A stretch of DNA of 64,000 bases from Burkholderia sp. 9120 (GTDB taxonomy: Bacteria > Pseudomonadota > Gammaproteobacteria > Burkholderiales > Burkholderiaceae). The notes below the pieces were generated by a model that searched no databases, was not told where the DNA came from, and saw nothing but the letters and a program-made list of their open reading frames with translations. The DNA lies in NCBI RefSeq assembly GCF_000745015.1, contig NZ_JQNA01000002.1, forward strand, positions 2,604,001 through 2,668,000, in the 5' to 3' direction. Made by a program: the position numbers and the translations under genes. Below are positions 48,465 through 56,690 of the stretch, piece by piece (position 1 is the stretch's first letter; every line of letters starts with the position of its first letter).

Positions 48465-48473
48465 TTATCCACA
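48465..48473 (+). promoter_or_regulatory. Consensus DnaA box upstream of priA
   Basis: TTATCCACA is a perfect box, 160 bases before the priA start and 182 bases after the first box. A small hairpin GAAGTT/AACTTC lies at 48529-48547. This suggests DnaA control of priA, or a minor DnaA-binding locus. Confidence 0.5.
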
Positions 48474-48624
48474 GGCACGCGGACCGATTGCAATTGTTCA
48501 GCCGAATCCAAAACTTAGCGCCGAAATTGAAGTTTTACTTTAACTTCGACGGGTTCGGCACGTGCTCAACGTGCACGGAGATGCGGCGTCGTGCCGCGCC
48601 GGCGCATCCGCTTCGGCTTGCCGC

Positions 48625-50871
48625 GTGAGCGACGTGTTCGTCCGTGTTGCGCTGGATCATCCGCTGCCGACTCTGTTCGACTACCGGTGCGACACGCCCG
48701 AACTTGCCGAACCCGGCATGCTGGTCAGCGTGCCGTTCGGCAAGCGCCACGTGGTGGGGCTCGTCTGCGAAGTAACCGCTCACAGTGACGTGCCCGCCGA
48801 CCGGCTCCGCGCCGTGAGCGCCGTGTGCACGGCGTGTCCGCCGGTGTCGGCGGAATGGCTCGCGCTGGCCGGCTTCGCAGCGGATTACTATCAACGCGGT
48901 CTCGGCGAAGTCGCGCTGCCCGCGCTGCCTCAAGCGCTGAGGGACGCCTCGCGTTGGTCGCGCCTGTTTGCGCCCGAAGAGCGCTACAGCCTCACGGCCG
49001 AAGGGCGTGCGGCTTTGCCCGACGCATTGCCGGCGCGCGCCAGCGCGCTGCGCAAGCTCGCCCAGGCACTCACCGAAGCCGATTTCCTGCTAGCCGCCGA
49101 CGCCCGCGCGCTGCATCCCAAAGCAATCGCCACCTTCGAAGCGTGGCAAGGGCAAGGCTGGGTTGCGCTGGAAGTGATCGAAGCCGCCGCCGTAGTCGGC
49201 GCGGCGGCCCCACCCGAGACGCCAGCGCCCACGCTACCCACGCTCACCGACGAACAGGCCGCCGCCGTTGAAGCCATTCGCGACGCGAACGGTTTCGCGC
49301 CGTTCCTGCTGCACGGCGTGACGGGCAGCGGCAAAACCGAGGTCTATCTTCGCGCGCTCGCCGAGATTCTCGCGGCCAAACCGGACGCGCAAGCGCTCGT
49401 CCTCGTCCCCGAAATCAATCTGACGCCGCAGTTCGAGGCAGCCTTCCGCGCCCGCTTCGCCGCGCTCGAAGGGACGTCGATCGTCACGCTGCACAGCGGT
49501 CTCGCCGAAGGCGAACGCGCGCGCAACTGGTTCGCCGCACACACCGGCCGCGCCCGTATCGTACTCGGCACGCGACTCGCGATCCTCGCGTCGCTGCCAA
49601 AGCTGGCGGTGATCGTCGTCGATGAAGAACACGATCCGGCGTACAAGCAGCAGGAAGGCTTGCGCTATTCGGCGCGCGATCTGGCGATTTACCGCGCCAA
49701 GCAGCTCGGTTTGCCGGTCGTGCTCGGCTCGGCGACGCCGTCGCTGGAAAGCTGGTGGCAGGCCGACCAGGGGCGCTACAAGCGCCTCACGCTGTCGCGC
49801 CGCGCGGTGGCGGACGCCGTGCTGCCGACCGTCCGGCTGATCGATCTGGAAGAAGAGCGACGGCGCGGACGGGCGTCGGTGGAAGGTCTGTCGGGGCCGC
49901 TGATCGCTGCGCTGAAGGCCCGGCTCGAACGCGGCGAGCAAAGCCTCGTGTTTCTGAACCGTCGCGGCTATGCGCCGCAACTCGCGTGCGATGCCTGCGG
50001 TTGGGTCGCCGGCTGTCCGCGCTGTAGCGCTTACGTGGTTTTGCACAAGCCGGAGCGCGCGCTGCGTTGTCACCATTGCGGTTGGGAGTCGCGCATTCCG
50101 CGCTCGTGCCCGGACTGCGGCAATGTCGACATCGAGCCGATGGGGCGCGGCACGCAACGCGTCGAAGAAACGCTCGCGAGCGCGGTGCCCGGCGCCCGCG
50201 TGTTGCGCATCGACGCCGACAGCACGCGCCGCAAAGGCAGCGCGCAGGCGCTGTTCTCCGACGTTCACGCCGGCGAGGTCGATATTCTGGTCGGTACGCA
50301 GATGATCGCGAAGGGCCACGACTTTCAGCGCGTGTCGCTGGTGGGCGTGCTGAACGCCGACACCGCGCTGTTTTCGCACGACTTCCGCGCGAGCGAGCGC
50401 CTCTTTGCGCAACTGATGCAGGTGAGCGGCCGCGCCGGCCGGTCAGGTTTGCCCGGCGAAGTGCTGGTGCAGACGCGTTATCCGCGCCATGCGCTGTATC
50501 ACGCGTTGGGTCGTCACGACTACGTCGGCTTCGCCAATTCGACCTTGGCCGAGCGCCGCGACGCGCATTTGCCGCCGTTCGTTTATCAGGCGCTGCTGCG
50601 CGCCGAAGGGCGCACGCTCGAGGCCGCGATCGCGTTCCTGCAACAGGCCGCGGCGGCGTTGACCGGCATTCCGGCCGCTGAACGCGTAACCGTCTACGAC
50701 GCGGTGCCGCTCACCATCGTCAAGGTGATGCACGTGCATCGCGCGCAGTTGCTGATCGAAAGCGCTTCAAGGGCGGCTTTGCAGGCGACGTTGCGCGCGT
50801 GGCAACCGCTGCTGCGCGGCTTGAAAGGCGTGCTGCGCTGGAGTGTCGAAGTCGATCCGCTCGACATCTGA
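48625..50871 (+). CDS. priA: Primosomal protein N' (replication restart helicase PriA)
   Basis: The 748-residue helicase has an N-terminal 3'-DNA-binding domain (VRVALDHPLPTLFDYR), Walker A GVTGSGKTEVYLR, the DEEH box VVDEEHDPAYKQQEG, and the zinc-binding insertion CDACGWVAGCPRCS ... CHHCGWESRIPRSCPDCG with eight cysteines. It loads DnaB at stalled forks. The start is uncertain: GTG at 48625 gives the family-like N-terminus VSDVFVRVALDHPLP, while GTG at 48562 adds 21 residues. Confidence 0.94.
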   Translation: MSDVFVRVALDHPLPTLFDYRCDTPELAEPGMLVSVPFGKRHVVGLVCEVTAHSDVPADRLRAVSAVCTACPPVSAEWLALAGFAADYYQRGLGEVALPALPQALRDASRWSRLFAPEERYSLTAEGRAALPDALPARASALRKLAQALTEADFLLAADARALHPKAIATFEAWQGQGWVALEVIEAAAVVGAAAPPETPAPTLPTLTDEQAAAVEAIRDANGFAPFLLHGVTGSGKTEVYLRALAEILAAKPDAQALVLVPEINLTPQFEAAFRARFAALEGTSIVTLHSGLAEGERARNWFAAHTGRARIVLGTRLAILASLPKLAVIVVDEEHDPAYKQQEGLRYSARDLAIYRAKQLGLPVVLGSATPSLESWWQADQGRYKRLTLSRRAVADAVLPTVRLIDLEEERRRGRASVEGLSGPLIAALKARLERGEQSLVFLNRRGYAPQLACDACGWVAGCPRCSAYVVLHKPERALRCHHCGWESRIPRSCPDCGNVDIEPMGRGTQRVEETLASAVPGARVLRIDADSTRRKGSAQALFSDVHAGEVDILVGTQMIAKGHDFQRVSLVGVLNADTALFSHDFRASERLFAQLMQVSGRAGRSGLPGEVLVQTRYPRHALYHALGRHDYVGFANSTLAERRDAHLPPFVYQALLRAEGRTLEAAIAFLQQAAAALTGIPAAERVTVYDAVPLTIVKVMHVHRAQLLIESASRAALQATLRAWQPLLRGLKGVLRWSVEVDPLDI

Positions 50872-50902
50872 CGACCGCGCCGTACCACCCGCGCTACTCA
50901 AA

Positions 50903-51073
50903 TCAATCGTTCAACGCCGTCCGCGTATCGCCAGCCGATGCACGCGATGCCGCGCGCGTGCGTCCTTCGACCGCCGCGCGTTTGTCCGCACCGCCGGTTG
51001 CGCCACGAATAAACAGCACCGCGCAAGTCGCACACATTGCCCAGATACCCAATACCACCAGCCACTTTTCCAT
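50903..51073 (-). CDS. Small membrane protein, 56 residues
   Basis: A short reading frame on the minus strand between priA and putA encodes MEKWLVVLGIWAMCATCAVL, then FIRG and a charged tail (ADKRAAVEGRTRAASRASAGDTRTALND). AGAGGA lies 9 bases before the ATG. The N-terminal 24 residues form one clear membrane helix with the positive charges after it, and the tail is Ala-, Arg- and Thr-rich. Codon use (GCG, CGC, GGC) suits a real gene. It is convergent with priA (31 bases apart) and divergent from putA. I do not know a function. Confidence 0.65.
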   Translation of the reverse strand: MEKWLVVLGIWAMCATCAVLFIRGATGGADKRAAVEGRTRAASRASAGDTRTALND

Positions 51074-51283
51074 TTCACCGATCCTCTAAAACGCCAAACC
51101 CCGTTTCGTTTTTTTTGCGTGCCGTGAGGCCGCTTGCCGCCATGTTCTCTATAACGGCGCGCCGTCCCGTTTGATAAGGGTAAAAGCAAAAAGAATCACG
51201 CCAGGGAAAGTACTGACCGCAACCCGCTCCGCCGCACGCGGTGCCATCGGGCGCAAACCCGCGCCCCGCAAGGGTTTAAAGAA

Positions 51284-51314
51284 GGTGCAACCATATACCC
51301 GGTATGGTTGCACC
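51284..51314. promoter_or_regulatory. Probable PutA operator (GTTGCA inverted repeat)
   Basis: GGTGCAACCATA and TATGGTTGCACC form a perfect 12-bp inverted repeat with a 7-base spacer, 77 bases before putA. It contains two GTTGCA elements in opposite orientation, 21 bases (two helical turns) apart; GTTGCA is the motif bound by the ribbon-helix-helix domain of E. coli PutA. The PutA of this window has such a domain. Five T follow on the plus strand, so the repeat may also act as an attenuator. The rest of the gap 51074-51390 shows nothing else. Confidence 0.6.
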
Positions 51315-51390
51315 TTTTTATTGAGAGGCGTACGATTCGCCAACTTTTAGTCTTTCGCCGGGCATTCGCCTGGTATCCGAAGAAGGAAAC

Positions 51391-54300
51391 ATGGCTAGCA
51401 CCACCCTTGGCGTCAAGGTCGACGACCTCCTGCGTTCCCGGCTGAAAGATGCCGCCACTCGCCTCGAACGCACTCCGCATTGGCTCATCAAGCAGGCGAT
51501 CTTCGCTTACCTCGAAAAGATCGAGCACGGCCAATTGCCGCCCGAGTTGTCCGGGGTGATGGGTTCCGCCGATCTGGCCGATGGCGCTGCAGTCGAACAG
51601 GAAGAAGACGGTGCCTCGCATCCGTTCCTCGACTTCGCGCAAAACGTGCAACCGCAGTCGGTGCTGCGCGCGGCGATCACGGCGGCTTACCGCCGTCCGG
51701 AGCCGGAGTGCGTGCCGTTCCTGCTGGGTCAGGCGCGCTTGCCGGCCAACCTCGCCGGCGACGTGCAAGCCATGGCTCACAAGCTGGTCGAGACGCTGCG
51801 CACGAAGAGCAAGGGCGGTGGCGTCGAAGGGCTGATCCACGAGTTCTCGCTGTCGAGCCAGGAAGGTGTGGCGCTGATGTGCCTCGCCGAAGCGCTGCTG
51901 CGCATTCCCGACCGCGCAACCCGCGACGCGCTGATTCGCGACAAGATCAGCAAGGGCGACTGGAAGTCGCACGTCGGCCAGGCGCCGTCGCTGTTCGTCA
52001 ACGCCGCGACGTGGGGTTTGATGATCACCGGCAAGCTGGTGACGACCAATAGCGAAACGAGTCTTTCGTCGGCGCTCACGCGTTTGATCGGCAAGGGCGG
52101 CGAACCGCTGATCCGCAAGGGCGTGGACATGGCGATGCGCCTGATGGGCGAGCAGTTCGTCACGGGCGAGAACATCTCCGAAGCGCTGGCCAACAGCCGC
52201 AAGTACGAAGCGCGCGGTTTCCGCTACTCGTACGACATGCTCGGCGAAGCGGCGACCACCGAAGCCGACGCGCAGCGCTACTACGCGTCGTACGAGCAGG
52301 CGATCCACGCGATCGGCAAGGCTGCCGGCGGCCGTGGCATCTACGAAGGCCCGGGTATCTCGATCAAGCTCTCCGCGCTGCACGCACGCTATTCGCGTTC
52401 GCAGCAGGAACGCACGATGAGCGAACTGCTGCCGCGCGTGCGCTCGCTCGCGATCCTCGCGCGCCGTTACGACATCGGTTTGAACATCGACGCCGAAGAA
52501 GCCGACCGCCTCGAAATCTCGCTGGATCTGCTCGAAGCGCTGTGCTTCGATCCGGAACTGGCGGGCTGGAACGGCATTGGTTTCGTGATCCAGGCATATC
52601 AGAAGCGCTGCCCGTTCGTGATCGATTACGTGATCGATCTGGCGCGCCGCAGCCGTCATCGCGTGATGGTGCGCCTCGTGAAGGGCGCGTACTGGGACAC
52701 CGAAATCAAGCGTGCGCAAGTGGACGGCCTTGAAGGCTATCCGGTCTACACGCGCAAGATCTACACGGACGTGTCGTACCTCGCCTGCGCGAAGAAGCTG
52801 CTCGGCGCGCCGGACGCGGTGTATCCGCAGTTCGCCACGCACAACGCGCACACGTTGTCGGCGATCTATCACCTCGCGGGCAACAACTACTATCCCGGCC
52901 AGTATGAGTTCCAGTGCCTGCACGGCATGGGCGAACCGCTGTACGAGGAAGTGACCGGCCGCGACAAACTGAACCGTCCGTGCCGCGTGTACGCGCCGGT
53001 CGGCACGCATGAAACGCTGCTCGCGTACCTCGTGCGCCGTCTGCTGGAGAACGGCGCGAACACGTCGTTCGTGAATCGTATCGCCGACGAAAACGTCGCC
53101 ATCAAAGACCTGATTGCCGATCCGTCCGACGAAGCGTCGAAGATCACGCCGCTCGGCGCGCCGCACGCGAAGATTCCGCTGCCGCGCAATCTGTTCGGCG
53201 CGGAGCGTCTCAATTCGATGGGCCTCGATCTGTCGAACGAACACCGGCTGGCTTCGCTGTCGTCGGCGTTGCTGGCGAGCGCGCATCATCCGTGGCGCGC
53301 CACGCCGATGCTCGAAGACAACGAGATCGCCGTGGGCACCGCACGCGACGTGCGCAATCCCGCCGATCAGCGCGACCTCGTCGGCACCGTCGTCGAATCG
53401 ACGCCGGAGCACGTGAGTGCCGCATTGGCGCACGCAGTGGCCGCCGCGCCGATCTGGCAAGCCACGCCGGTCGATGCGCGCGCCGATTGCCTCGCTCGCG
53501 CCGCCGATCTGCTCGAAGCGCAGATGCATACGCTGATGGGTCTGGTGGTTCGCGAAGCCGGTAAGTCGCTGGCGAACGCGGTCGCGGAAATCCGCGAAGC
53601 GATCGACTTCCTGCGTTACTACTCGACGCAGATTCGCAACGAGTTTTCGAACGACACGCATCGTCCGCTCGGACCGGTGGTCTGTATCAGCCCGTGGAAT
53701 TTCCCGCTGGCGATTTTCATGGGCCAGGTGGCCGCGGCGCTGGCCGCCGGCAACACTGTGCTCGCCAAGCCGGCTGAACAGACGCCGCTGATCGCCGCGC
53801 AAGCCGTGCGCATTCTGCGCGAAGCCGGCGTACCGGCTGGCGCGGTGCAATTGCTGCCGGGCAATGGCGAAACGGTCGGCGCCGCGTTGGTGGCCGATCC
53901 GCGCACCCGCGCGGTGATGTTCACCGGTTCGACCGAAGTCGCGCGCCTGATCAACAAGACGCTGTCGAATCGCCTCGATCCGGACGGCAAGCCGATTCCG
54001 CTGATCGCCGAAACGGGCGGCCAGAACGCGATGATCGTCGACTCGTCGGCGCTCGCCGAACAGGTCGTGGCGGACGTGCTGCAGTCGTCGTTCGATTCGG
54101 CTGGTCAACGGTGTTCCGCGTTGCGCGTTCTTTGTTTGCAGGACGATATCGCGGACCGTACGCTCGAAATGCTGACCGGCGCGATGCGCGAACTGGCGGT
54201 GGGCAATCCGGACCGTTTGTCGATCGACGTCGGCCCCGTGATCGACCTCGACGCGAAGCGCGGTATCGACGCGCACGTCGCGGCGATGCGCGAGAAAGGT

Positions 54301-55320
54301 CGCAAGATCGAACAACTGCCGATGCCGGACGGCTGCGCCCAAGGCACCTTCGTACCGCCGACGCTGATCGAACTCGACAGCATCGACGAACTGAAGCGTG
54401 AAGTGTTCGGCCCGGTGCTGCACGTGGTGCGTTATCGCCGCAGCCAGCTGGACAAGTTGCTCGAACAGATCCGCACGACGGGTTACGGCCTGACGCTCGG
54501 CATTCACACGCGAATCGACGAAACGATCGCTCACGTGATCAGCCGCGCGCACGTCGGCAATATTTATGTGAACCGCAACGTGATCGGCGCGGTGGTGGGT
54601 GTGCAGCCGTTCGGCGGCGAAGGTTTGTCGGGCACGGGTCCGAAAGCGGGCGGCGCGTTGTATTTGCAGCGTCTGCTGGCCACGCGTCCGGCCGGTTTGC
54701 CGAAGTCGCTGGCGCAGTCGTTGATCGCCGACGTACCGCAAGGCGGTGAAAACAGCGACAATCCGTCCGCCGCGCTGACCGCGTTGCGTGACTGGCTGAT
54801 CGCCGAACGTCAGCCGCAATTGGCCGCACGTTGCGACGGCTATCTGTCGCATGTACCGGCCGGCGCGACGGCGGTATTGTCGGGGCCCACCGGCGAGCGC
54901 AATACCTACACGCTGGGCGCACGCGGCACCGTGCTGTGTGTCGCGTCGACGGCGAGCGGCGCGCGCGTGCAGTTCGCCGCGGCGCTGGCTACGGGAAATC
55001 GTGCGTTGTTCGAAGGCGCGGCTGGCGAACAATTGGTGTCGCAACTGCCCGCCTCGCTGAAGTCGCATGCGAGCGTGAAGAAGAGTGCCGACACACCCTT
55101 CGACGCCGTGCTGTTCGAAGGCGATAGCGACGAATTGCTCGCGCTGGTTAAGGAAGTGGCGAAGCGCACCGGGCCGATCGTGTCGGTGCAAGGTGTCGCG
55201 GCGCGCGCGCTGGAAAGCGGCGACGAAGACTACGCGCTGGAGCGTCTGCTGACGGAACGCTCGGTCAGCGTGAATACCGCGGCAGCCGGCGGTAATGCGA
55301 ATTTGATGACGATTGGTTGA
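51391..55320 (+). CDS. putA: Trifunctional PutA: repressor, proline dehydrogenase, P5C dehydrogenase
   Basis: The 1309-residue protein starts with a ribbon-helix-helix DNA-binding domain (STTLGVKVDDLLRSRLKDAATRLERTPHWLIKQAIFAYLEKI), then the FAD-dependent proline dehydrogenase barrel (about 180-500; YDMLGEAATTEADAQRYY, LVKGAYWDTEIKRAQ) and the NAD-dependent glutamate-semialdehyde dehydrogenase (about 640-1110; CISPWNFPLAIFMGQ, catalytic Cys908 in SAGQRCSALRVL). It oxidises proline to glutamate with electrons to the quinone pool, and can repress its own gene when proline is absent. Length matches trifunctional PutAs such as that of E. coli (1320). Confidence 0.96.
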   Translation: MASTTLGVKVDDLLRSRLKDAATRLERTPHWLIKQAIFAYLEKIEHGQLPPELSGVMGSADLADGAAVEQEEDGASHPFLDFAQNVQPQSVLRAAITAAYRRPEPECVPFLLGQARLPANLAGDVQAMAHKLVETLRTKSKGGGVEGLIHEFSLSSQEGVALMCLAEALLRIPDRATRDALIRDKISKGDWKSHVGQAPSLFVNAATWGLMITGKLVTTNSETSLSSALTRLIGKGGEPLIRKGVDMAMRLMGEQFVTGENISEALANSRKYEARGFRYSYDMLGEAATTEADAQRYYASYEQAIHAIGKAAGGRGIYEGPGISIKLSALHARYSRSQQERTMSELLPRVRSLAILARRYDIGLNIDAEEADRLEISLDLLEALCFDPELAGWNGIGFVIQAYQKRCPFVIDYVIDLARRSRHRVMVRLVKGAYWDTEIKRAQVDGLEGYPVYTRKIYTDVSYLACAKKLLGAPDAVYPQFATHNAHTLSAIYHLAGNNYYPGQYEFQCLHGMGEPLYEEVTGRDKLNRPCRVYAPVGTHETLLAYLVRRLLENGANTSFVNRIADENVAIKDLIADPSDEASKITPLGAPHAKIPLPRNLFGAERLNSMGLDLSNEHRLASLSSALLASAHHPWRATPMLEDNEIAVGTARDVRNPADQRDLVGTVVESTPEHVSAALAHAVAAAPIWQATPVDARADCLARAADLLEAQMHTLMGLVVREAGKSLANAVAEIREAIDFLRYYSTQIRNEFSNDTHRPLGPVVCISPWNFPLAIFMGQVAAALAAGNTVLAKPAEQTPLIAAQAVRILREAGVPAGAVQLLPGNGETVGAALVADPRTRAVMFTGSTEVARLINKTLSNRLDPDGKPIPLIAETGGQNAMIVDSSALAEQVVADVLQSSFDSAGQRCSALRVLCLQDDIADRTLEMLTGAMRELAVGNPDRLSIDVGPVIDLDAKRGIDAHVAAMREKGRKIEQLPMPDGCAQGTFVPPTLIELDSIDELKREVFGPVLHVVRYRRSQLDKLLEQIRTTGYGLTLGIHTRIDETIAHVISRAHVGNIYVNRNVIGAVVGVQPFGGEGLSGTGPKAGGALYLQRLLATRPAGLPKSLAQSLIADVPQGGENSDNPSAALTALRDWLIAERQPQLAARCDGYLSHVPAGATAVLSGPTGERNTYTLGARGTVLCVASTASGARVQFAAALATGNRALFEGAAGEQLVSQLPASLKSHASVKKSADTPFDAVLFEGDSDELLALVKEVAKRTGPIVSVQGVAARALESGDEDYALERLLTERSVSVNTAAAGGNANLMTIG

Positions 55321-55409
55321 GCGACCCTCTTTCCGATCTTTTCAACAAAACGGAAGCGGTACGGCGACCCCGAAACCGCTCCATCCACACCTGGTACCAA
55401 GGAGAAGCT

Positions 55410-56558
55410 ATGCAATACAAGATGAAACAGCTGGCAGGCGCCGCATTGGTTGCGGCGATGTCGCTGGCGGGGACGGCTAACGCTCAATCGACGGAAGACG
55501 TGAAGGTCGGTTTCGCCGGCCCGATGACGGGTGCGCAGGCGCACTACGGCAAGGACTTTCAGAACGGTATCGTGCTGGCCGTGGAAGACATGAACGCGAG
55601 CAAGCCGATGATCGGCGGCAAGCAGGTTCGTTTCGTGCTGGATTCGGCCGACGACCAGGCTGACCCGCGCACCGGCACGACCGTCGCGCAGAAGCTGGTG
55701 GATGACGGTATCAAGGGCATGCTGGGCCACTTCAATTCGGGCACCACGATTCCGGCGTCGCGCATTTACGCGAACGCGGGCATCCCCGAAATCGCCATGG
55801 CAACGGCGCCGGAATACACGCAGCAAGGCTTCAAGACCACGTTCCGCATGATGACGTCCGACACGCAGCAAGGTTCGGTCGCCGGCACGTTCGCGGTCAA
55901 GACGCTGGGCATGAAGAAAATCGTGATCGTCGACGACCGCACGGCTTACGGCCAGGGTCTGGCGGATCAGTTCGAGAAGGCAGCGAAGGCTGCGGGCGGC
56001 CAGGTTGTCGATCGTGAATACACGAACGACAAGGCTGTCGACTTCAAGTCGATCCTGACGAAGCTGAAGTCGGTCCAGCCGGATCTGATCTATTACGGCG
56101 GCGCGGATTCGCAAGCAGCGCCGATGGTCAAGCAGATGAAGGCACTGGGCATCAAGGCGCCGCTGATGGGCGGCGAAATGGTCCACACGCCGACGTTCAT
56201 CCAGATCGCGGGTGACGCAGCGAACGGCACGGTGGCATCGCTCGCCGGCCTGCCGCTGGAACAGATGCCGGGCGGCAAGGACTACGTTGCGAAGTACAAG
56301 AAGCGTTTCAACGAGGACGTGCAAACGTACTCGCCGTACGCTTATGACGGCGCAATGGCGATGTTCGACGCAATGAAGAAGGCGAACTCGACCGATCCGG
56401 CGAAGTACCTGCCGCTGCTCGCGAAGACTTCGATGCCGGCAGTGACGTCGTCGAACCTGGCTTACGACGGCAAGGGCGACCTGAAGAACGGCGGCATCAC
56501 GCTGTACAAGGTGGTAGATGGTAAGTGGACGACGCTGCAAAGCGTGGGCGGGAAGTAA
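55410..56558 (+). CDS. HAAT-type periplasmic binding protein (LivK-like), orphan
   Basis: The 382-residue protein has a signal peptide ending ANA (about residue 25) and the LivK-like mature start TEDVKVGFAGPMTGAQAHYGKDFQNGIVLAVEDMNA, with GHFNSGTTIPASRIYANAGIPEIAMATAPEYTQQG near residue 110. It is closer to true LIV-binding proteins than the three others in the window. It stands alone after putA without permease genes. AAGGAGAA lies before the ATG at 55410. A strong terminator follows. Confidence 0.9.
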   Translation: MQYKMKQLAGAALVAAMSLAGTANAQSTEDVKVGFAGPMTGAQAHYGKDFQNGIVLAVEDMNASKPMIGGKQVRFVLDSADDQADPRTGTTVAQKLVDDGIKGMLGHFNSGTTIPASRIYANAGIPEIAMATAPEYTQQGFKTTFRMMTSDTQQGSVAGTFAVKTLGMKKIVIVDDRTAYGQGLADQFEKAAKAAGGQVVDREYTNDKAVDFKSILTKLKSVQPDLIYYGGADSQAAPMVKQMKALGIKAPLMGGEMVHTPTFIQIAGDAANGTVASLAGLPLEQMPGGKDYVAKYKKRFNEDVQTYSPYAYDGAMAMFDAMKKANSTDPAKYLPLLAKTSMPAVTSSNLAYDGKGDLKNGGITLYKVVDGKWTTLQSVGGK

Positions 56559-56613
56559 GTTTCCGTTCGAGCATGTGCGCGTCACGTCGTGATTTGACGT
56601 GATGCTTGATGCG

Positions 56614-56650
56614 AAAAAGCCCTGCGATTCTCTGAATCGCAGGGCTTTTT
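56614..56650. terminator. Bidirectional intrinsic terminator
   Basis: AAAAAGCCCTGCGATTC and GAATCGCAGGGCTTTTT form a 17-bp perfect stem with a 3-base loop, flanked by A and T runs, between convergent genes. Confidence 0.92.
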
Positions 56651-56690
56651 ATGGGTAGCTTCGCTGCATGCGTCGCGTGCCAAATCCGCG

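Noticed and set aside
51196..55191. Very long minus-strand frame (1331 residues) opposite putA
   Set aside because: It is the mirror of a high-GC coding sequence; the translation is Arg/His/Gln-rich without motifs. Other long antisense frames opposite atpA, atpD, mnmG and gcvP were rejected for the same reason.
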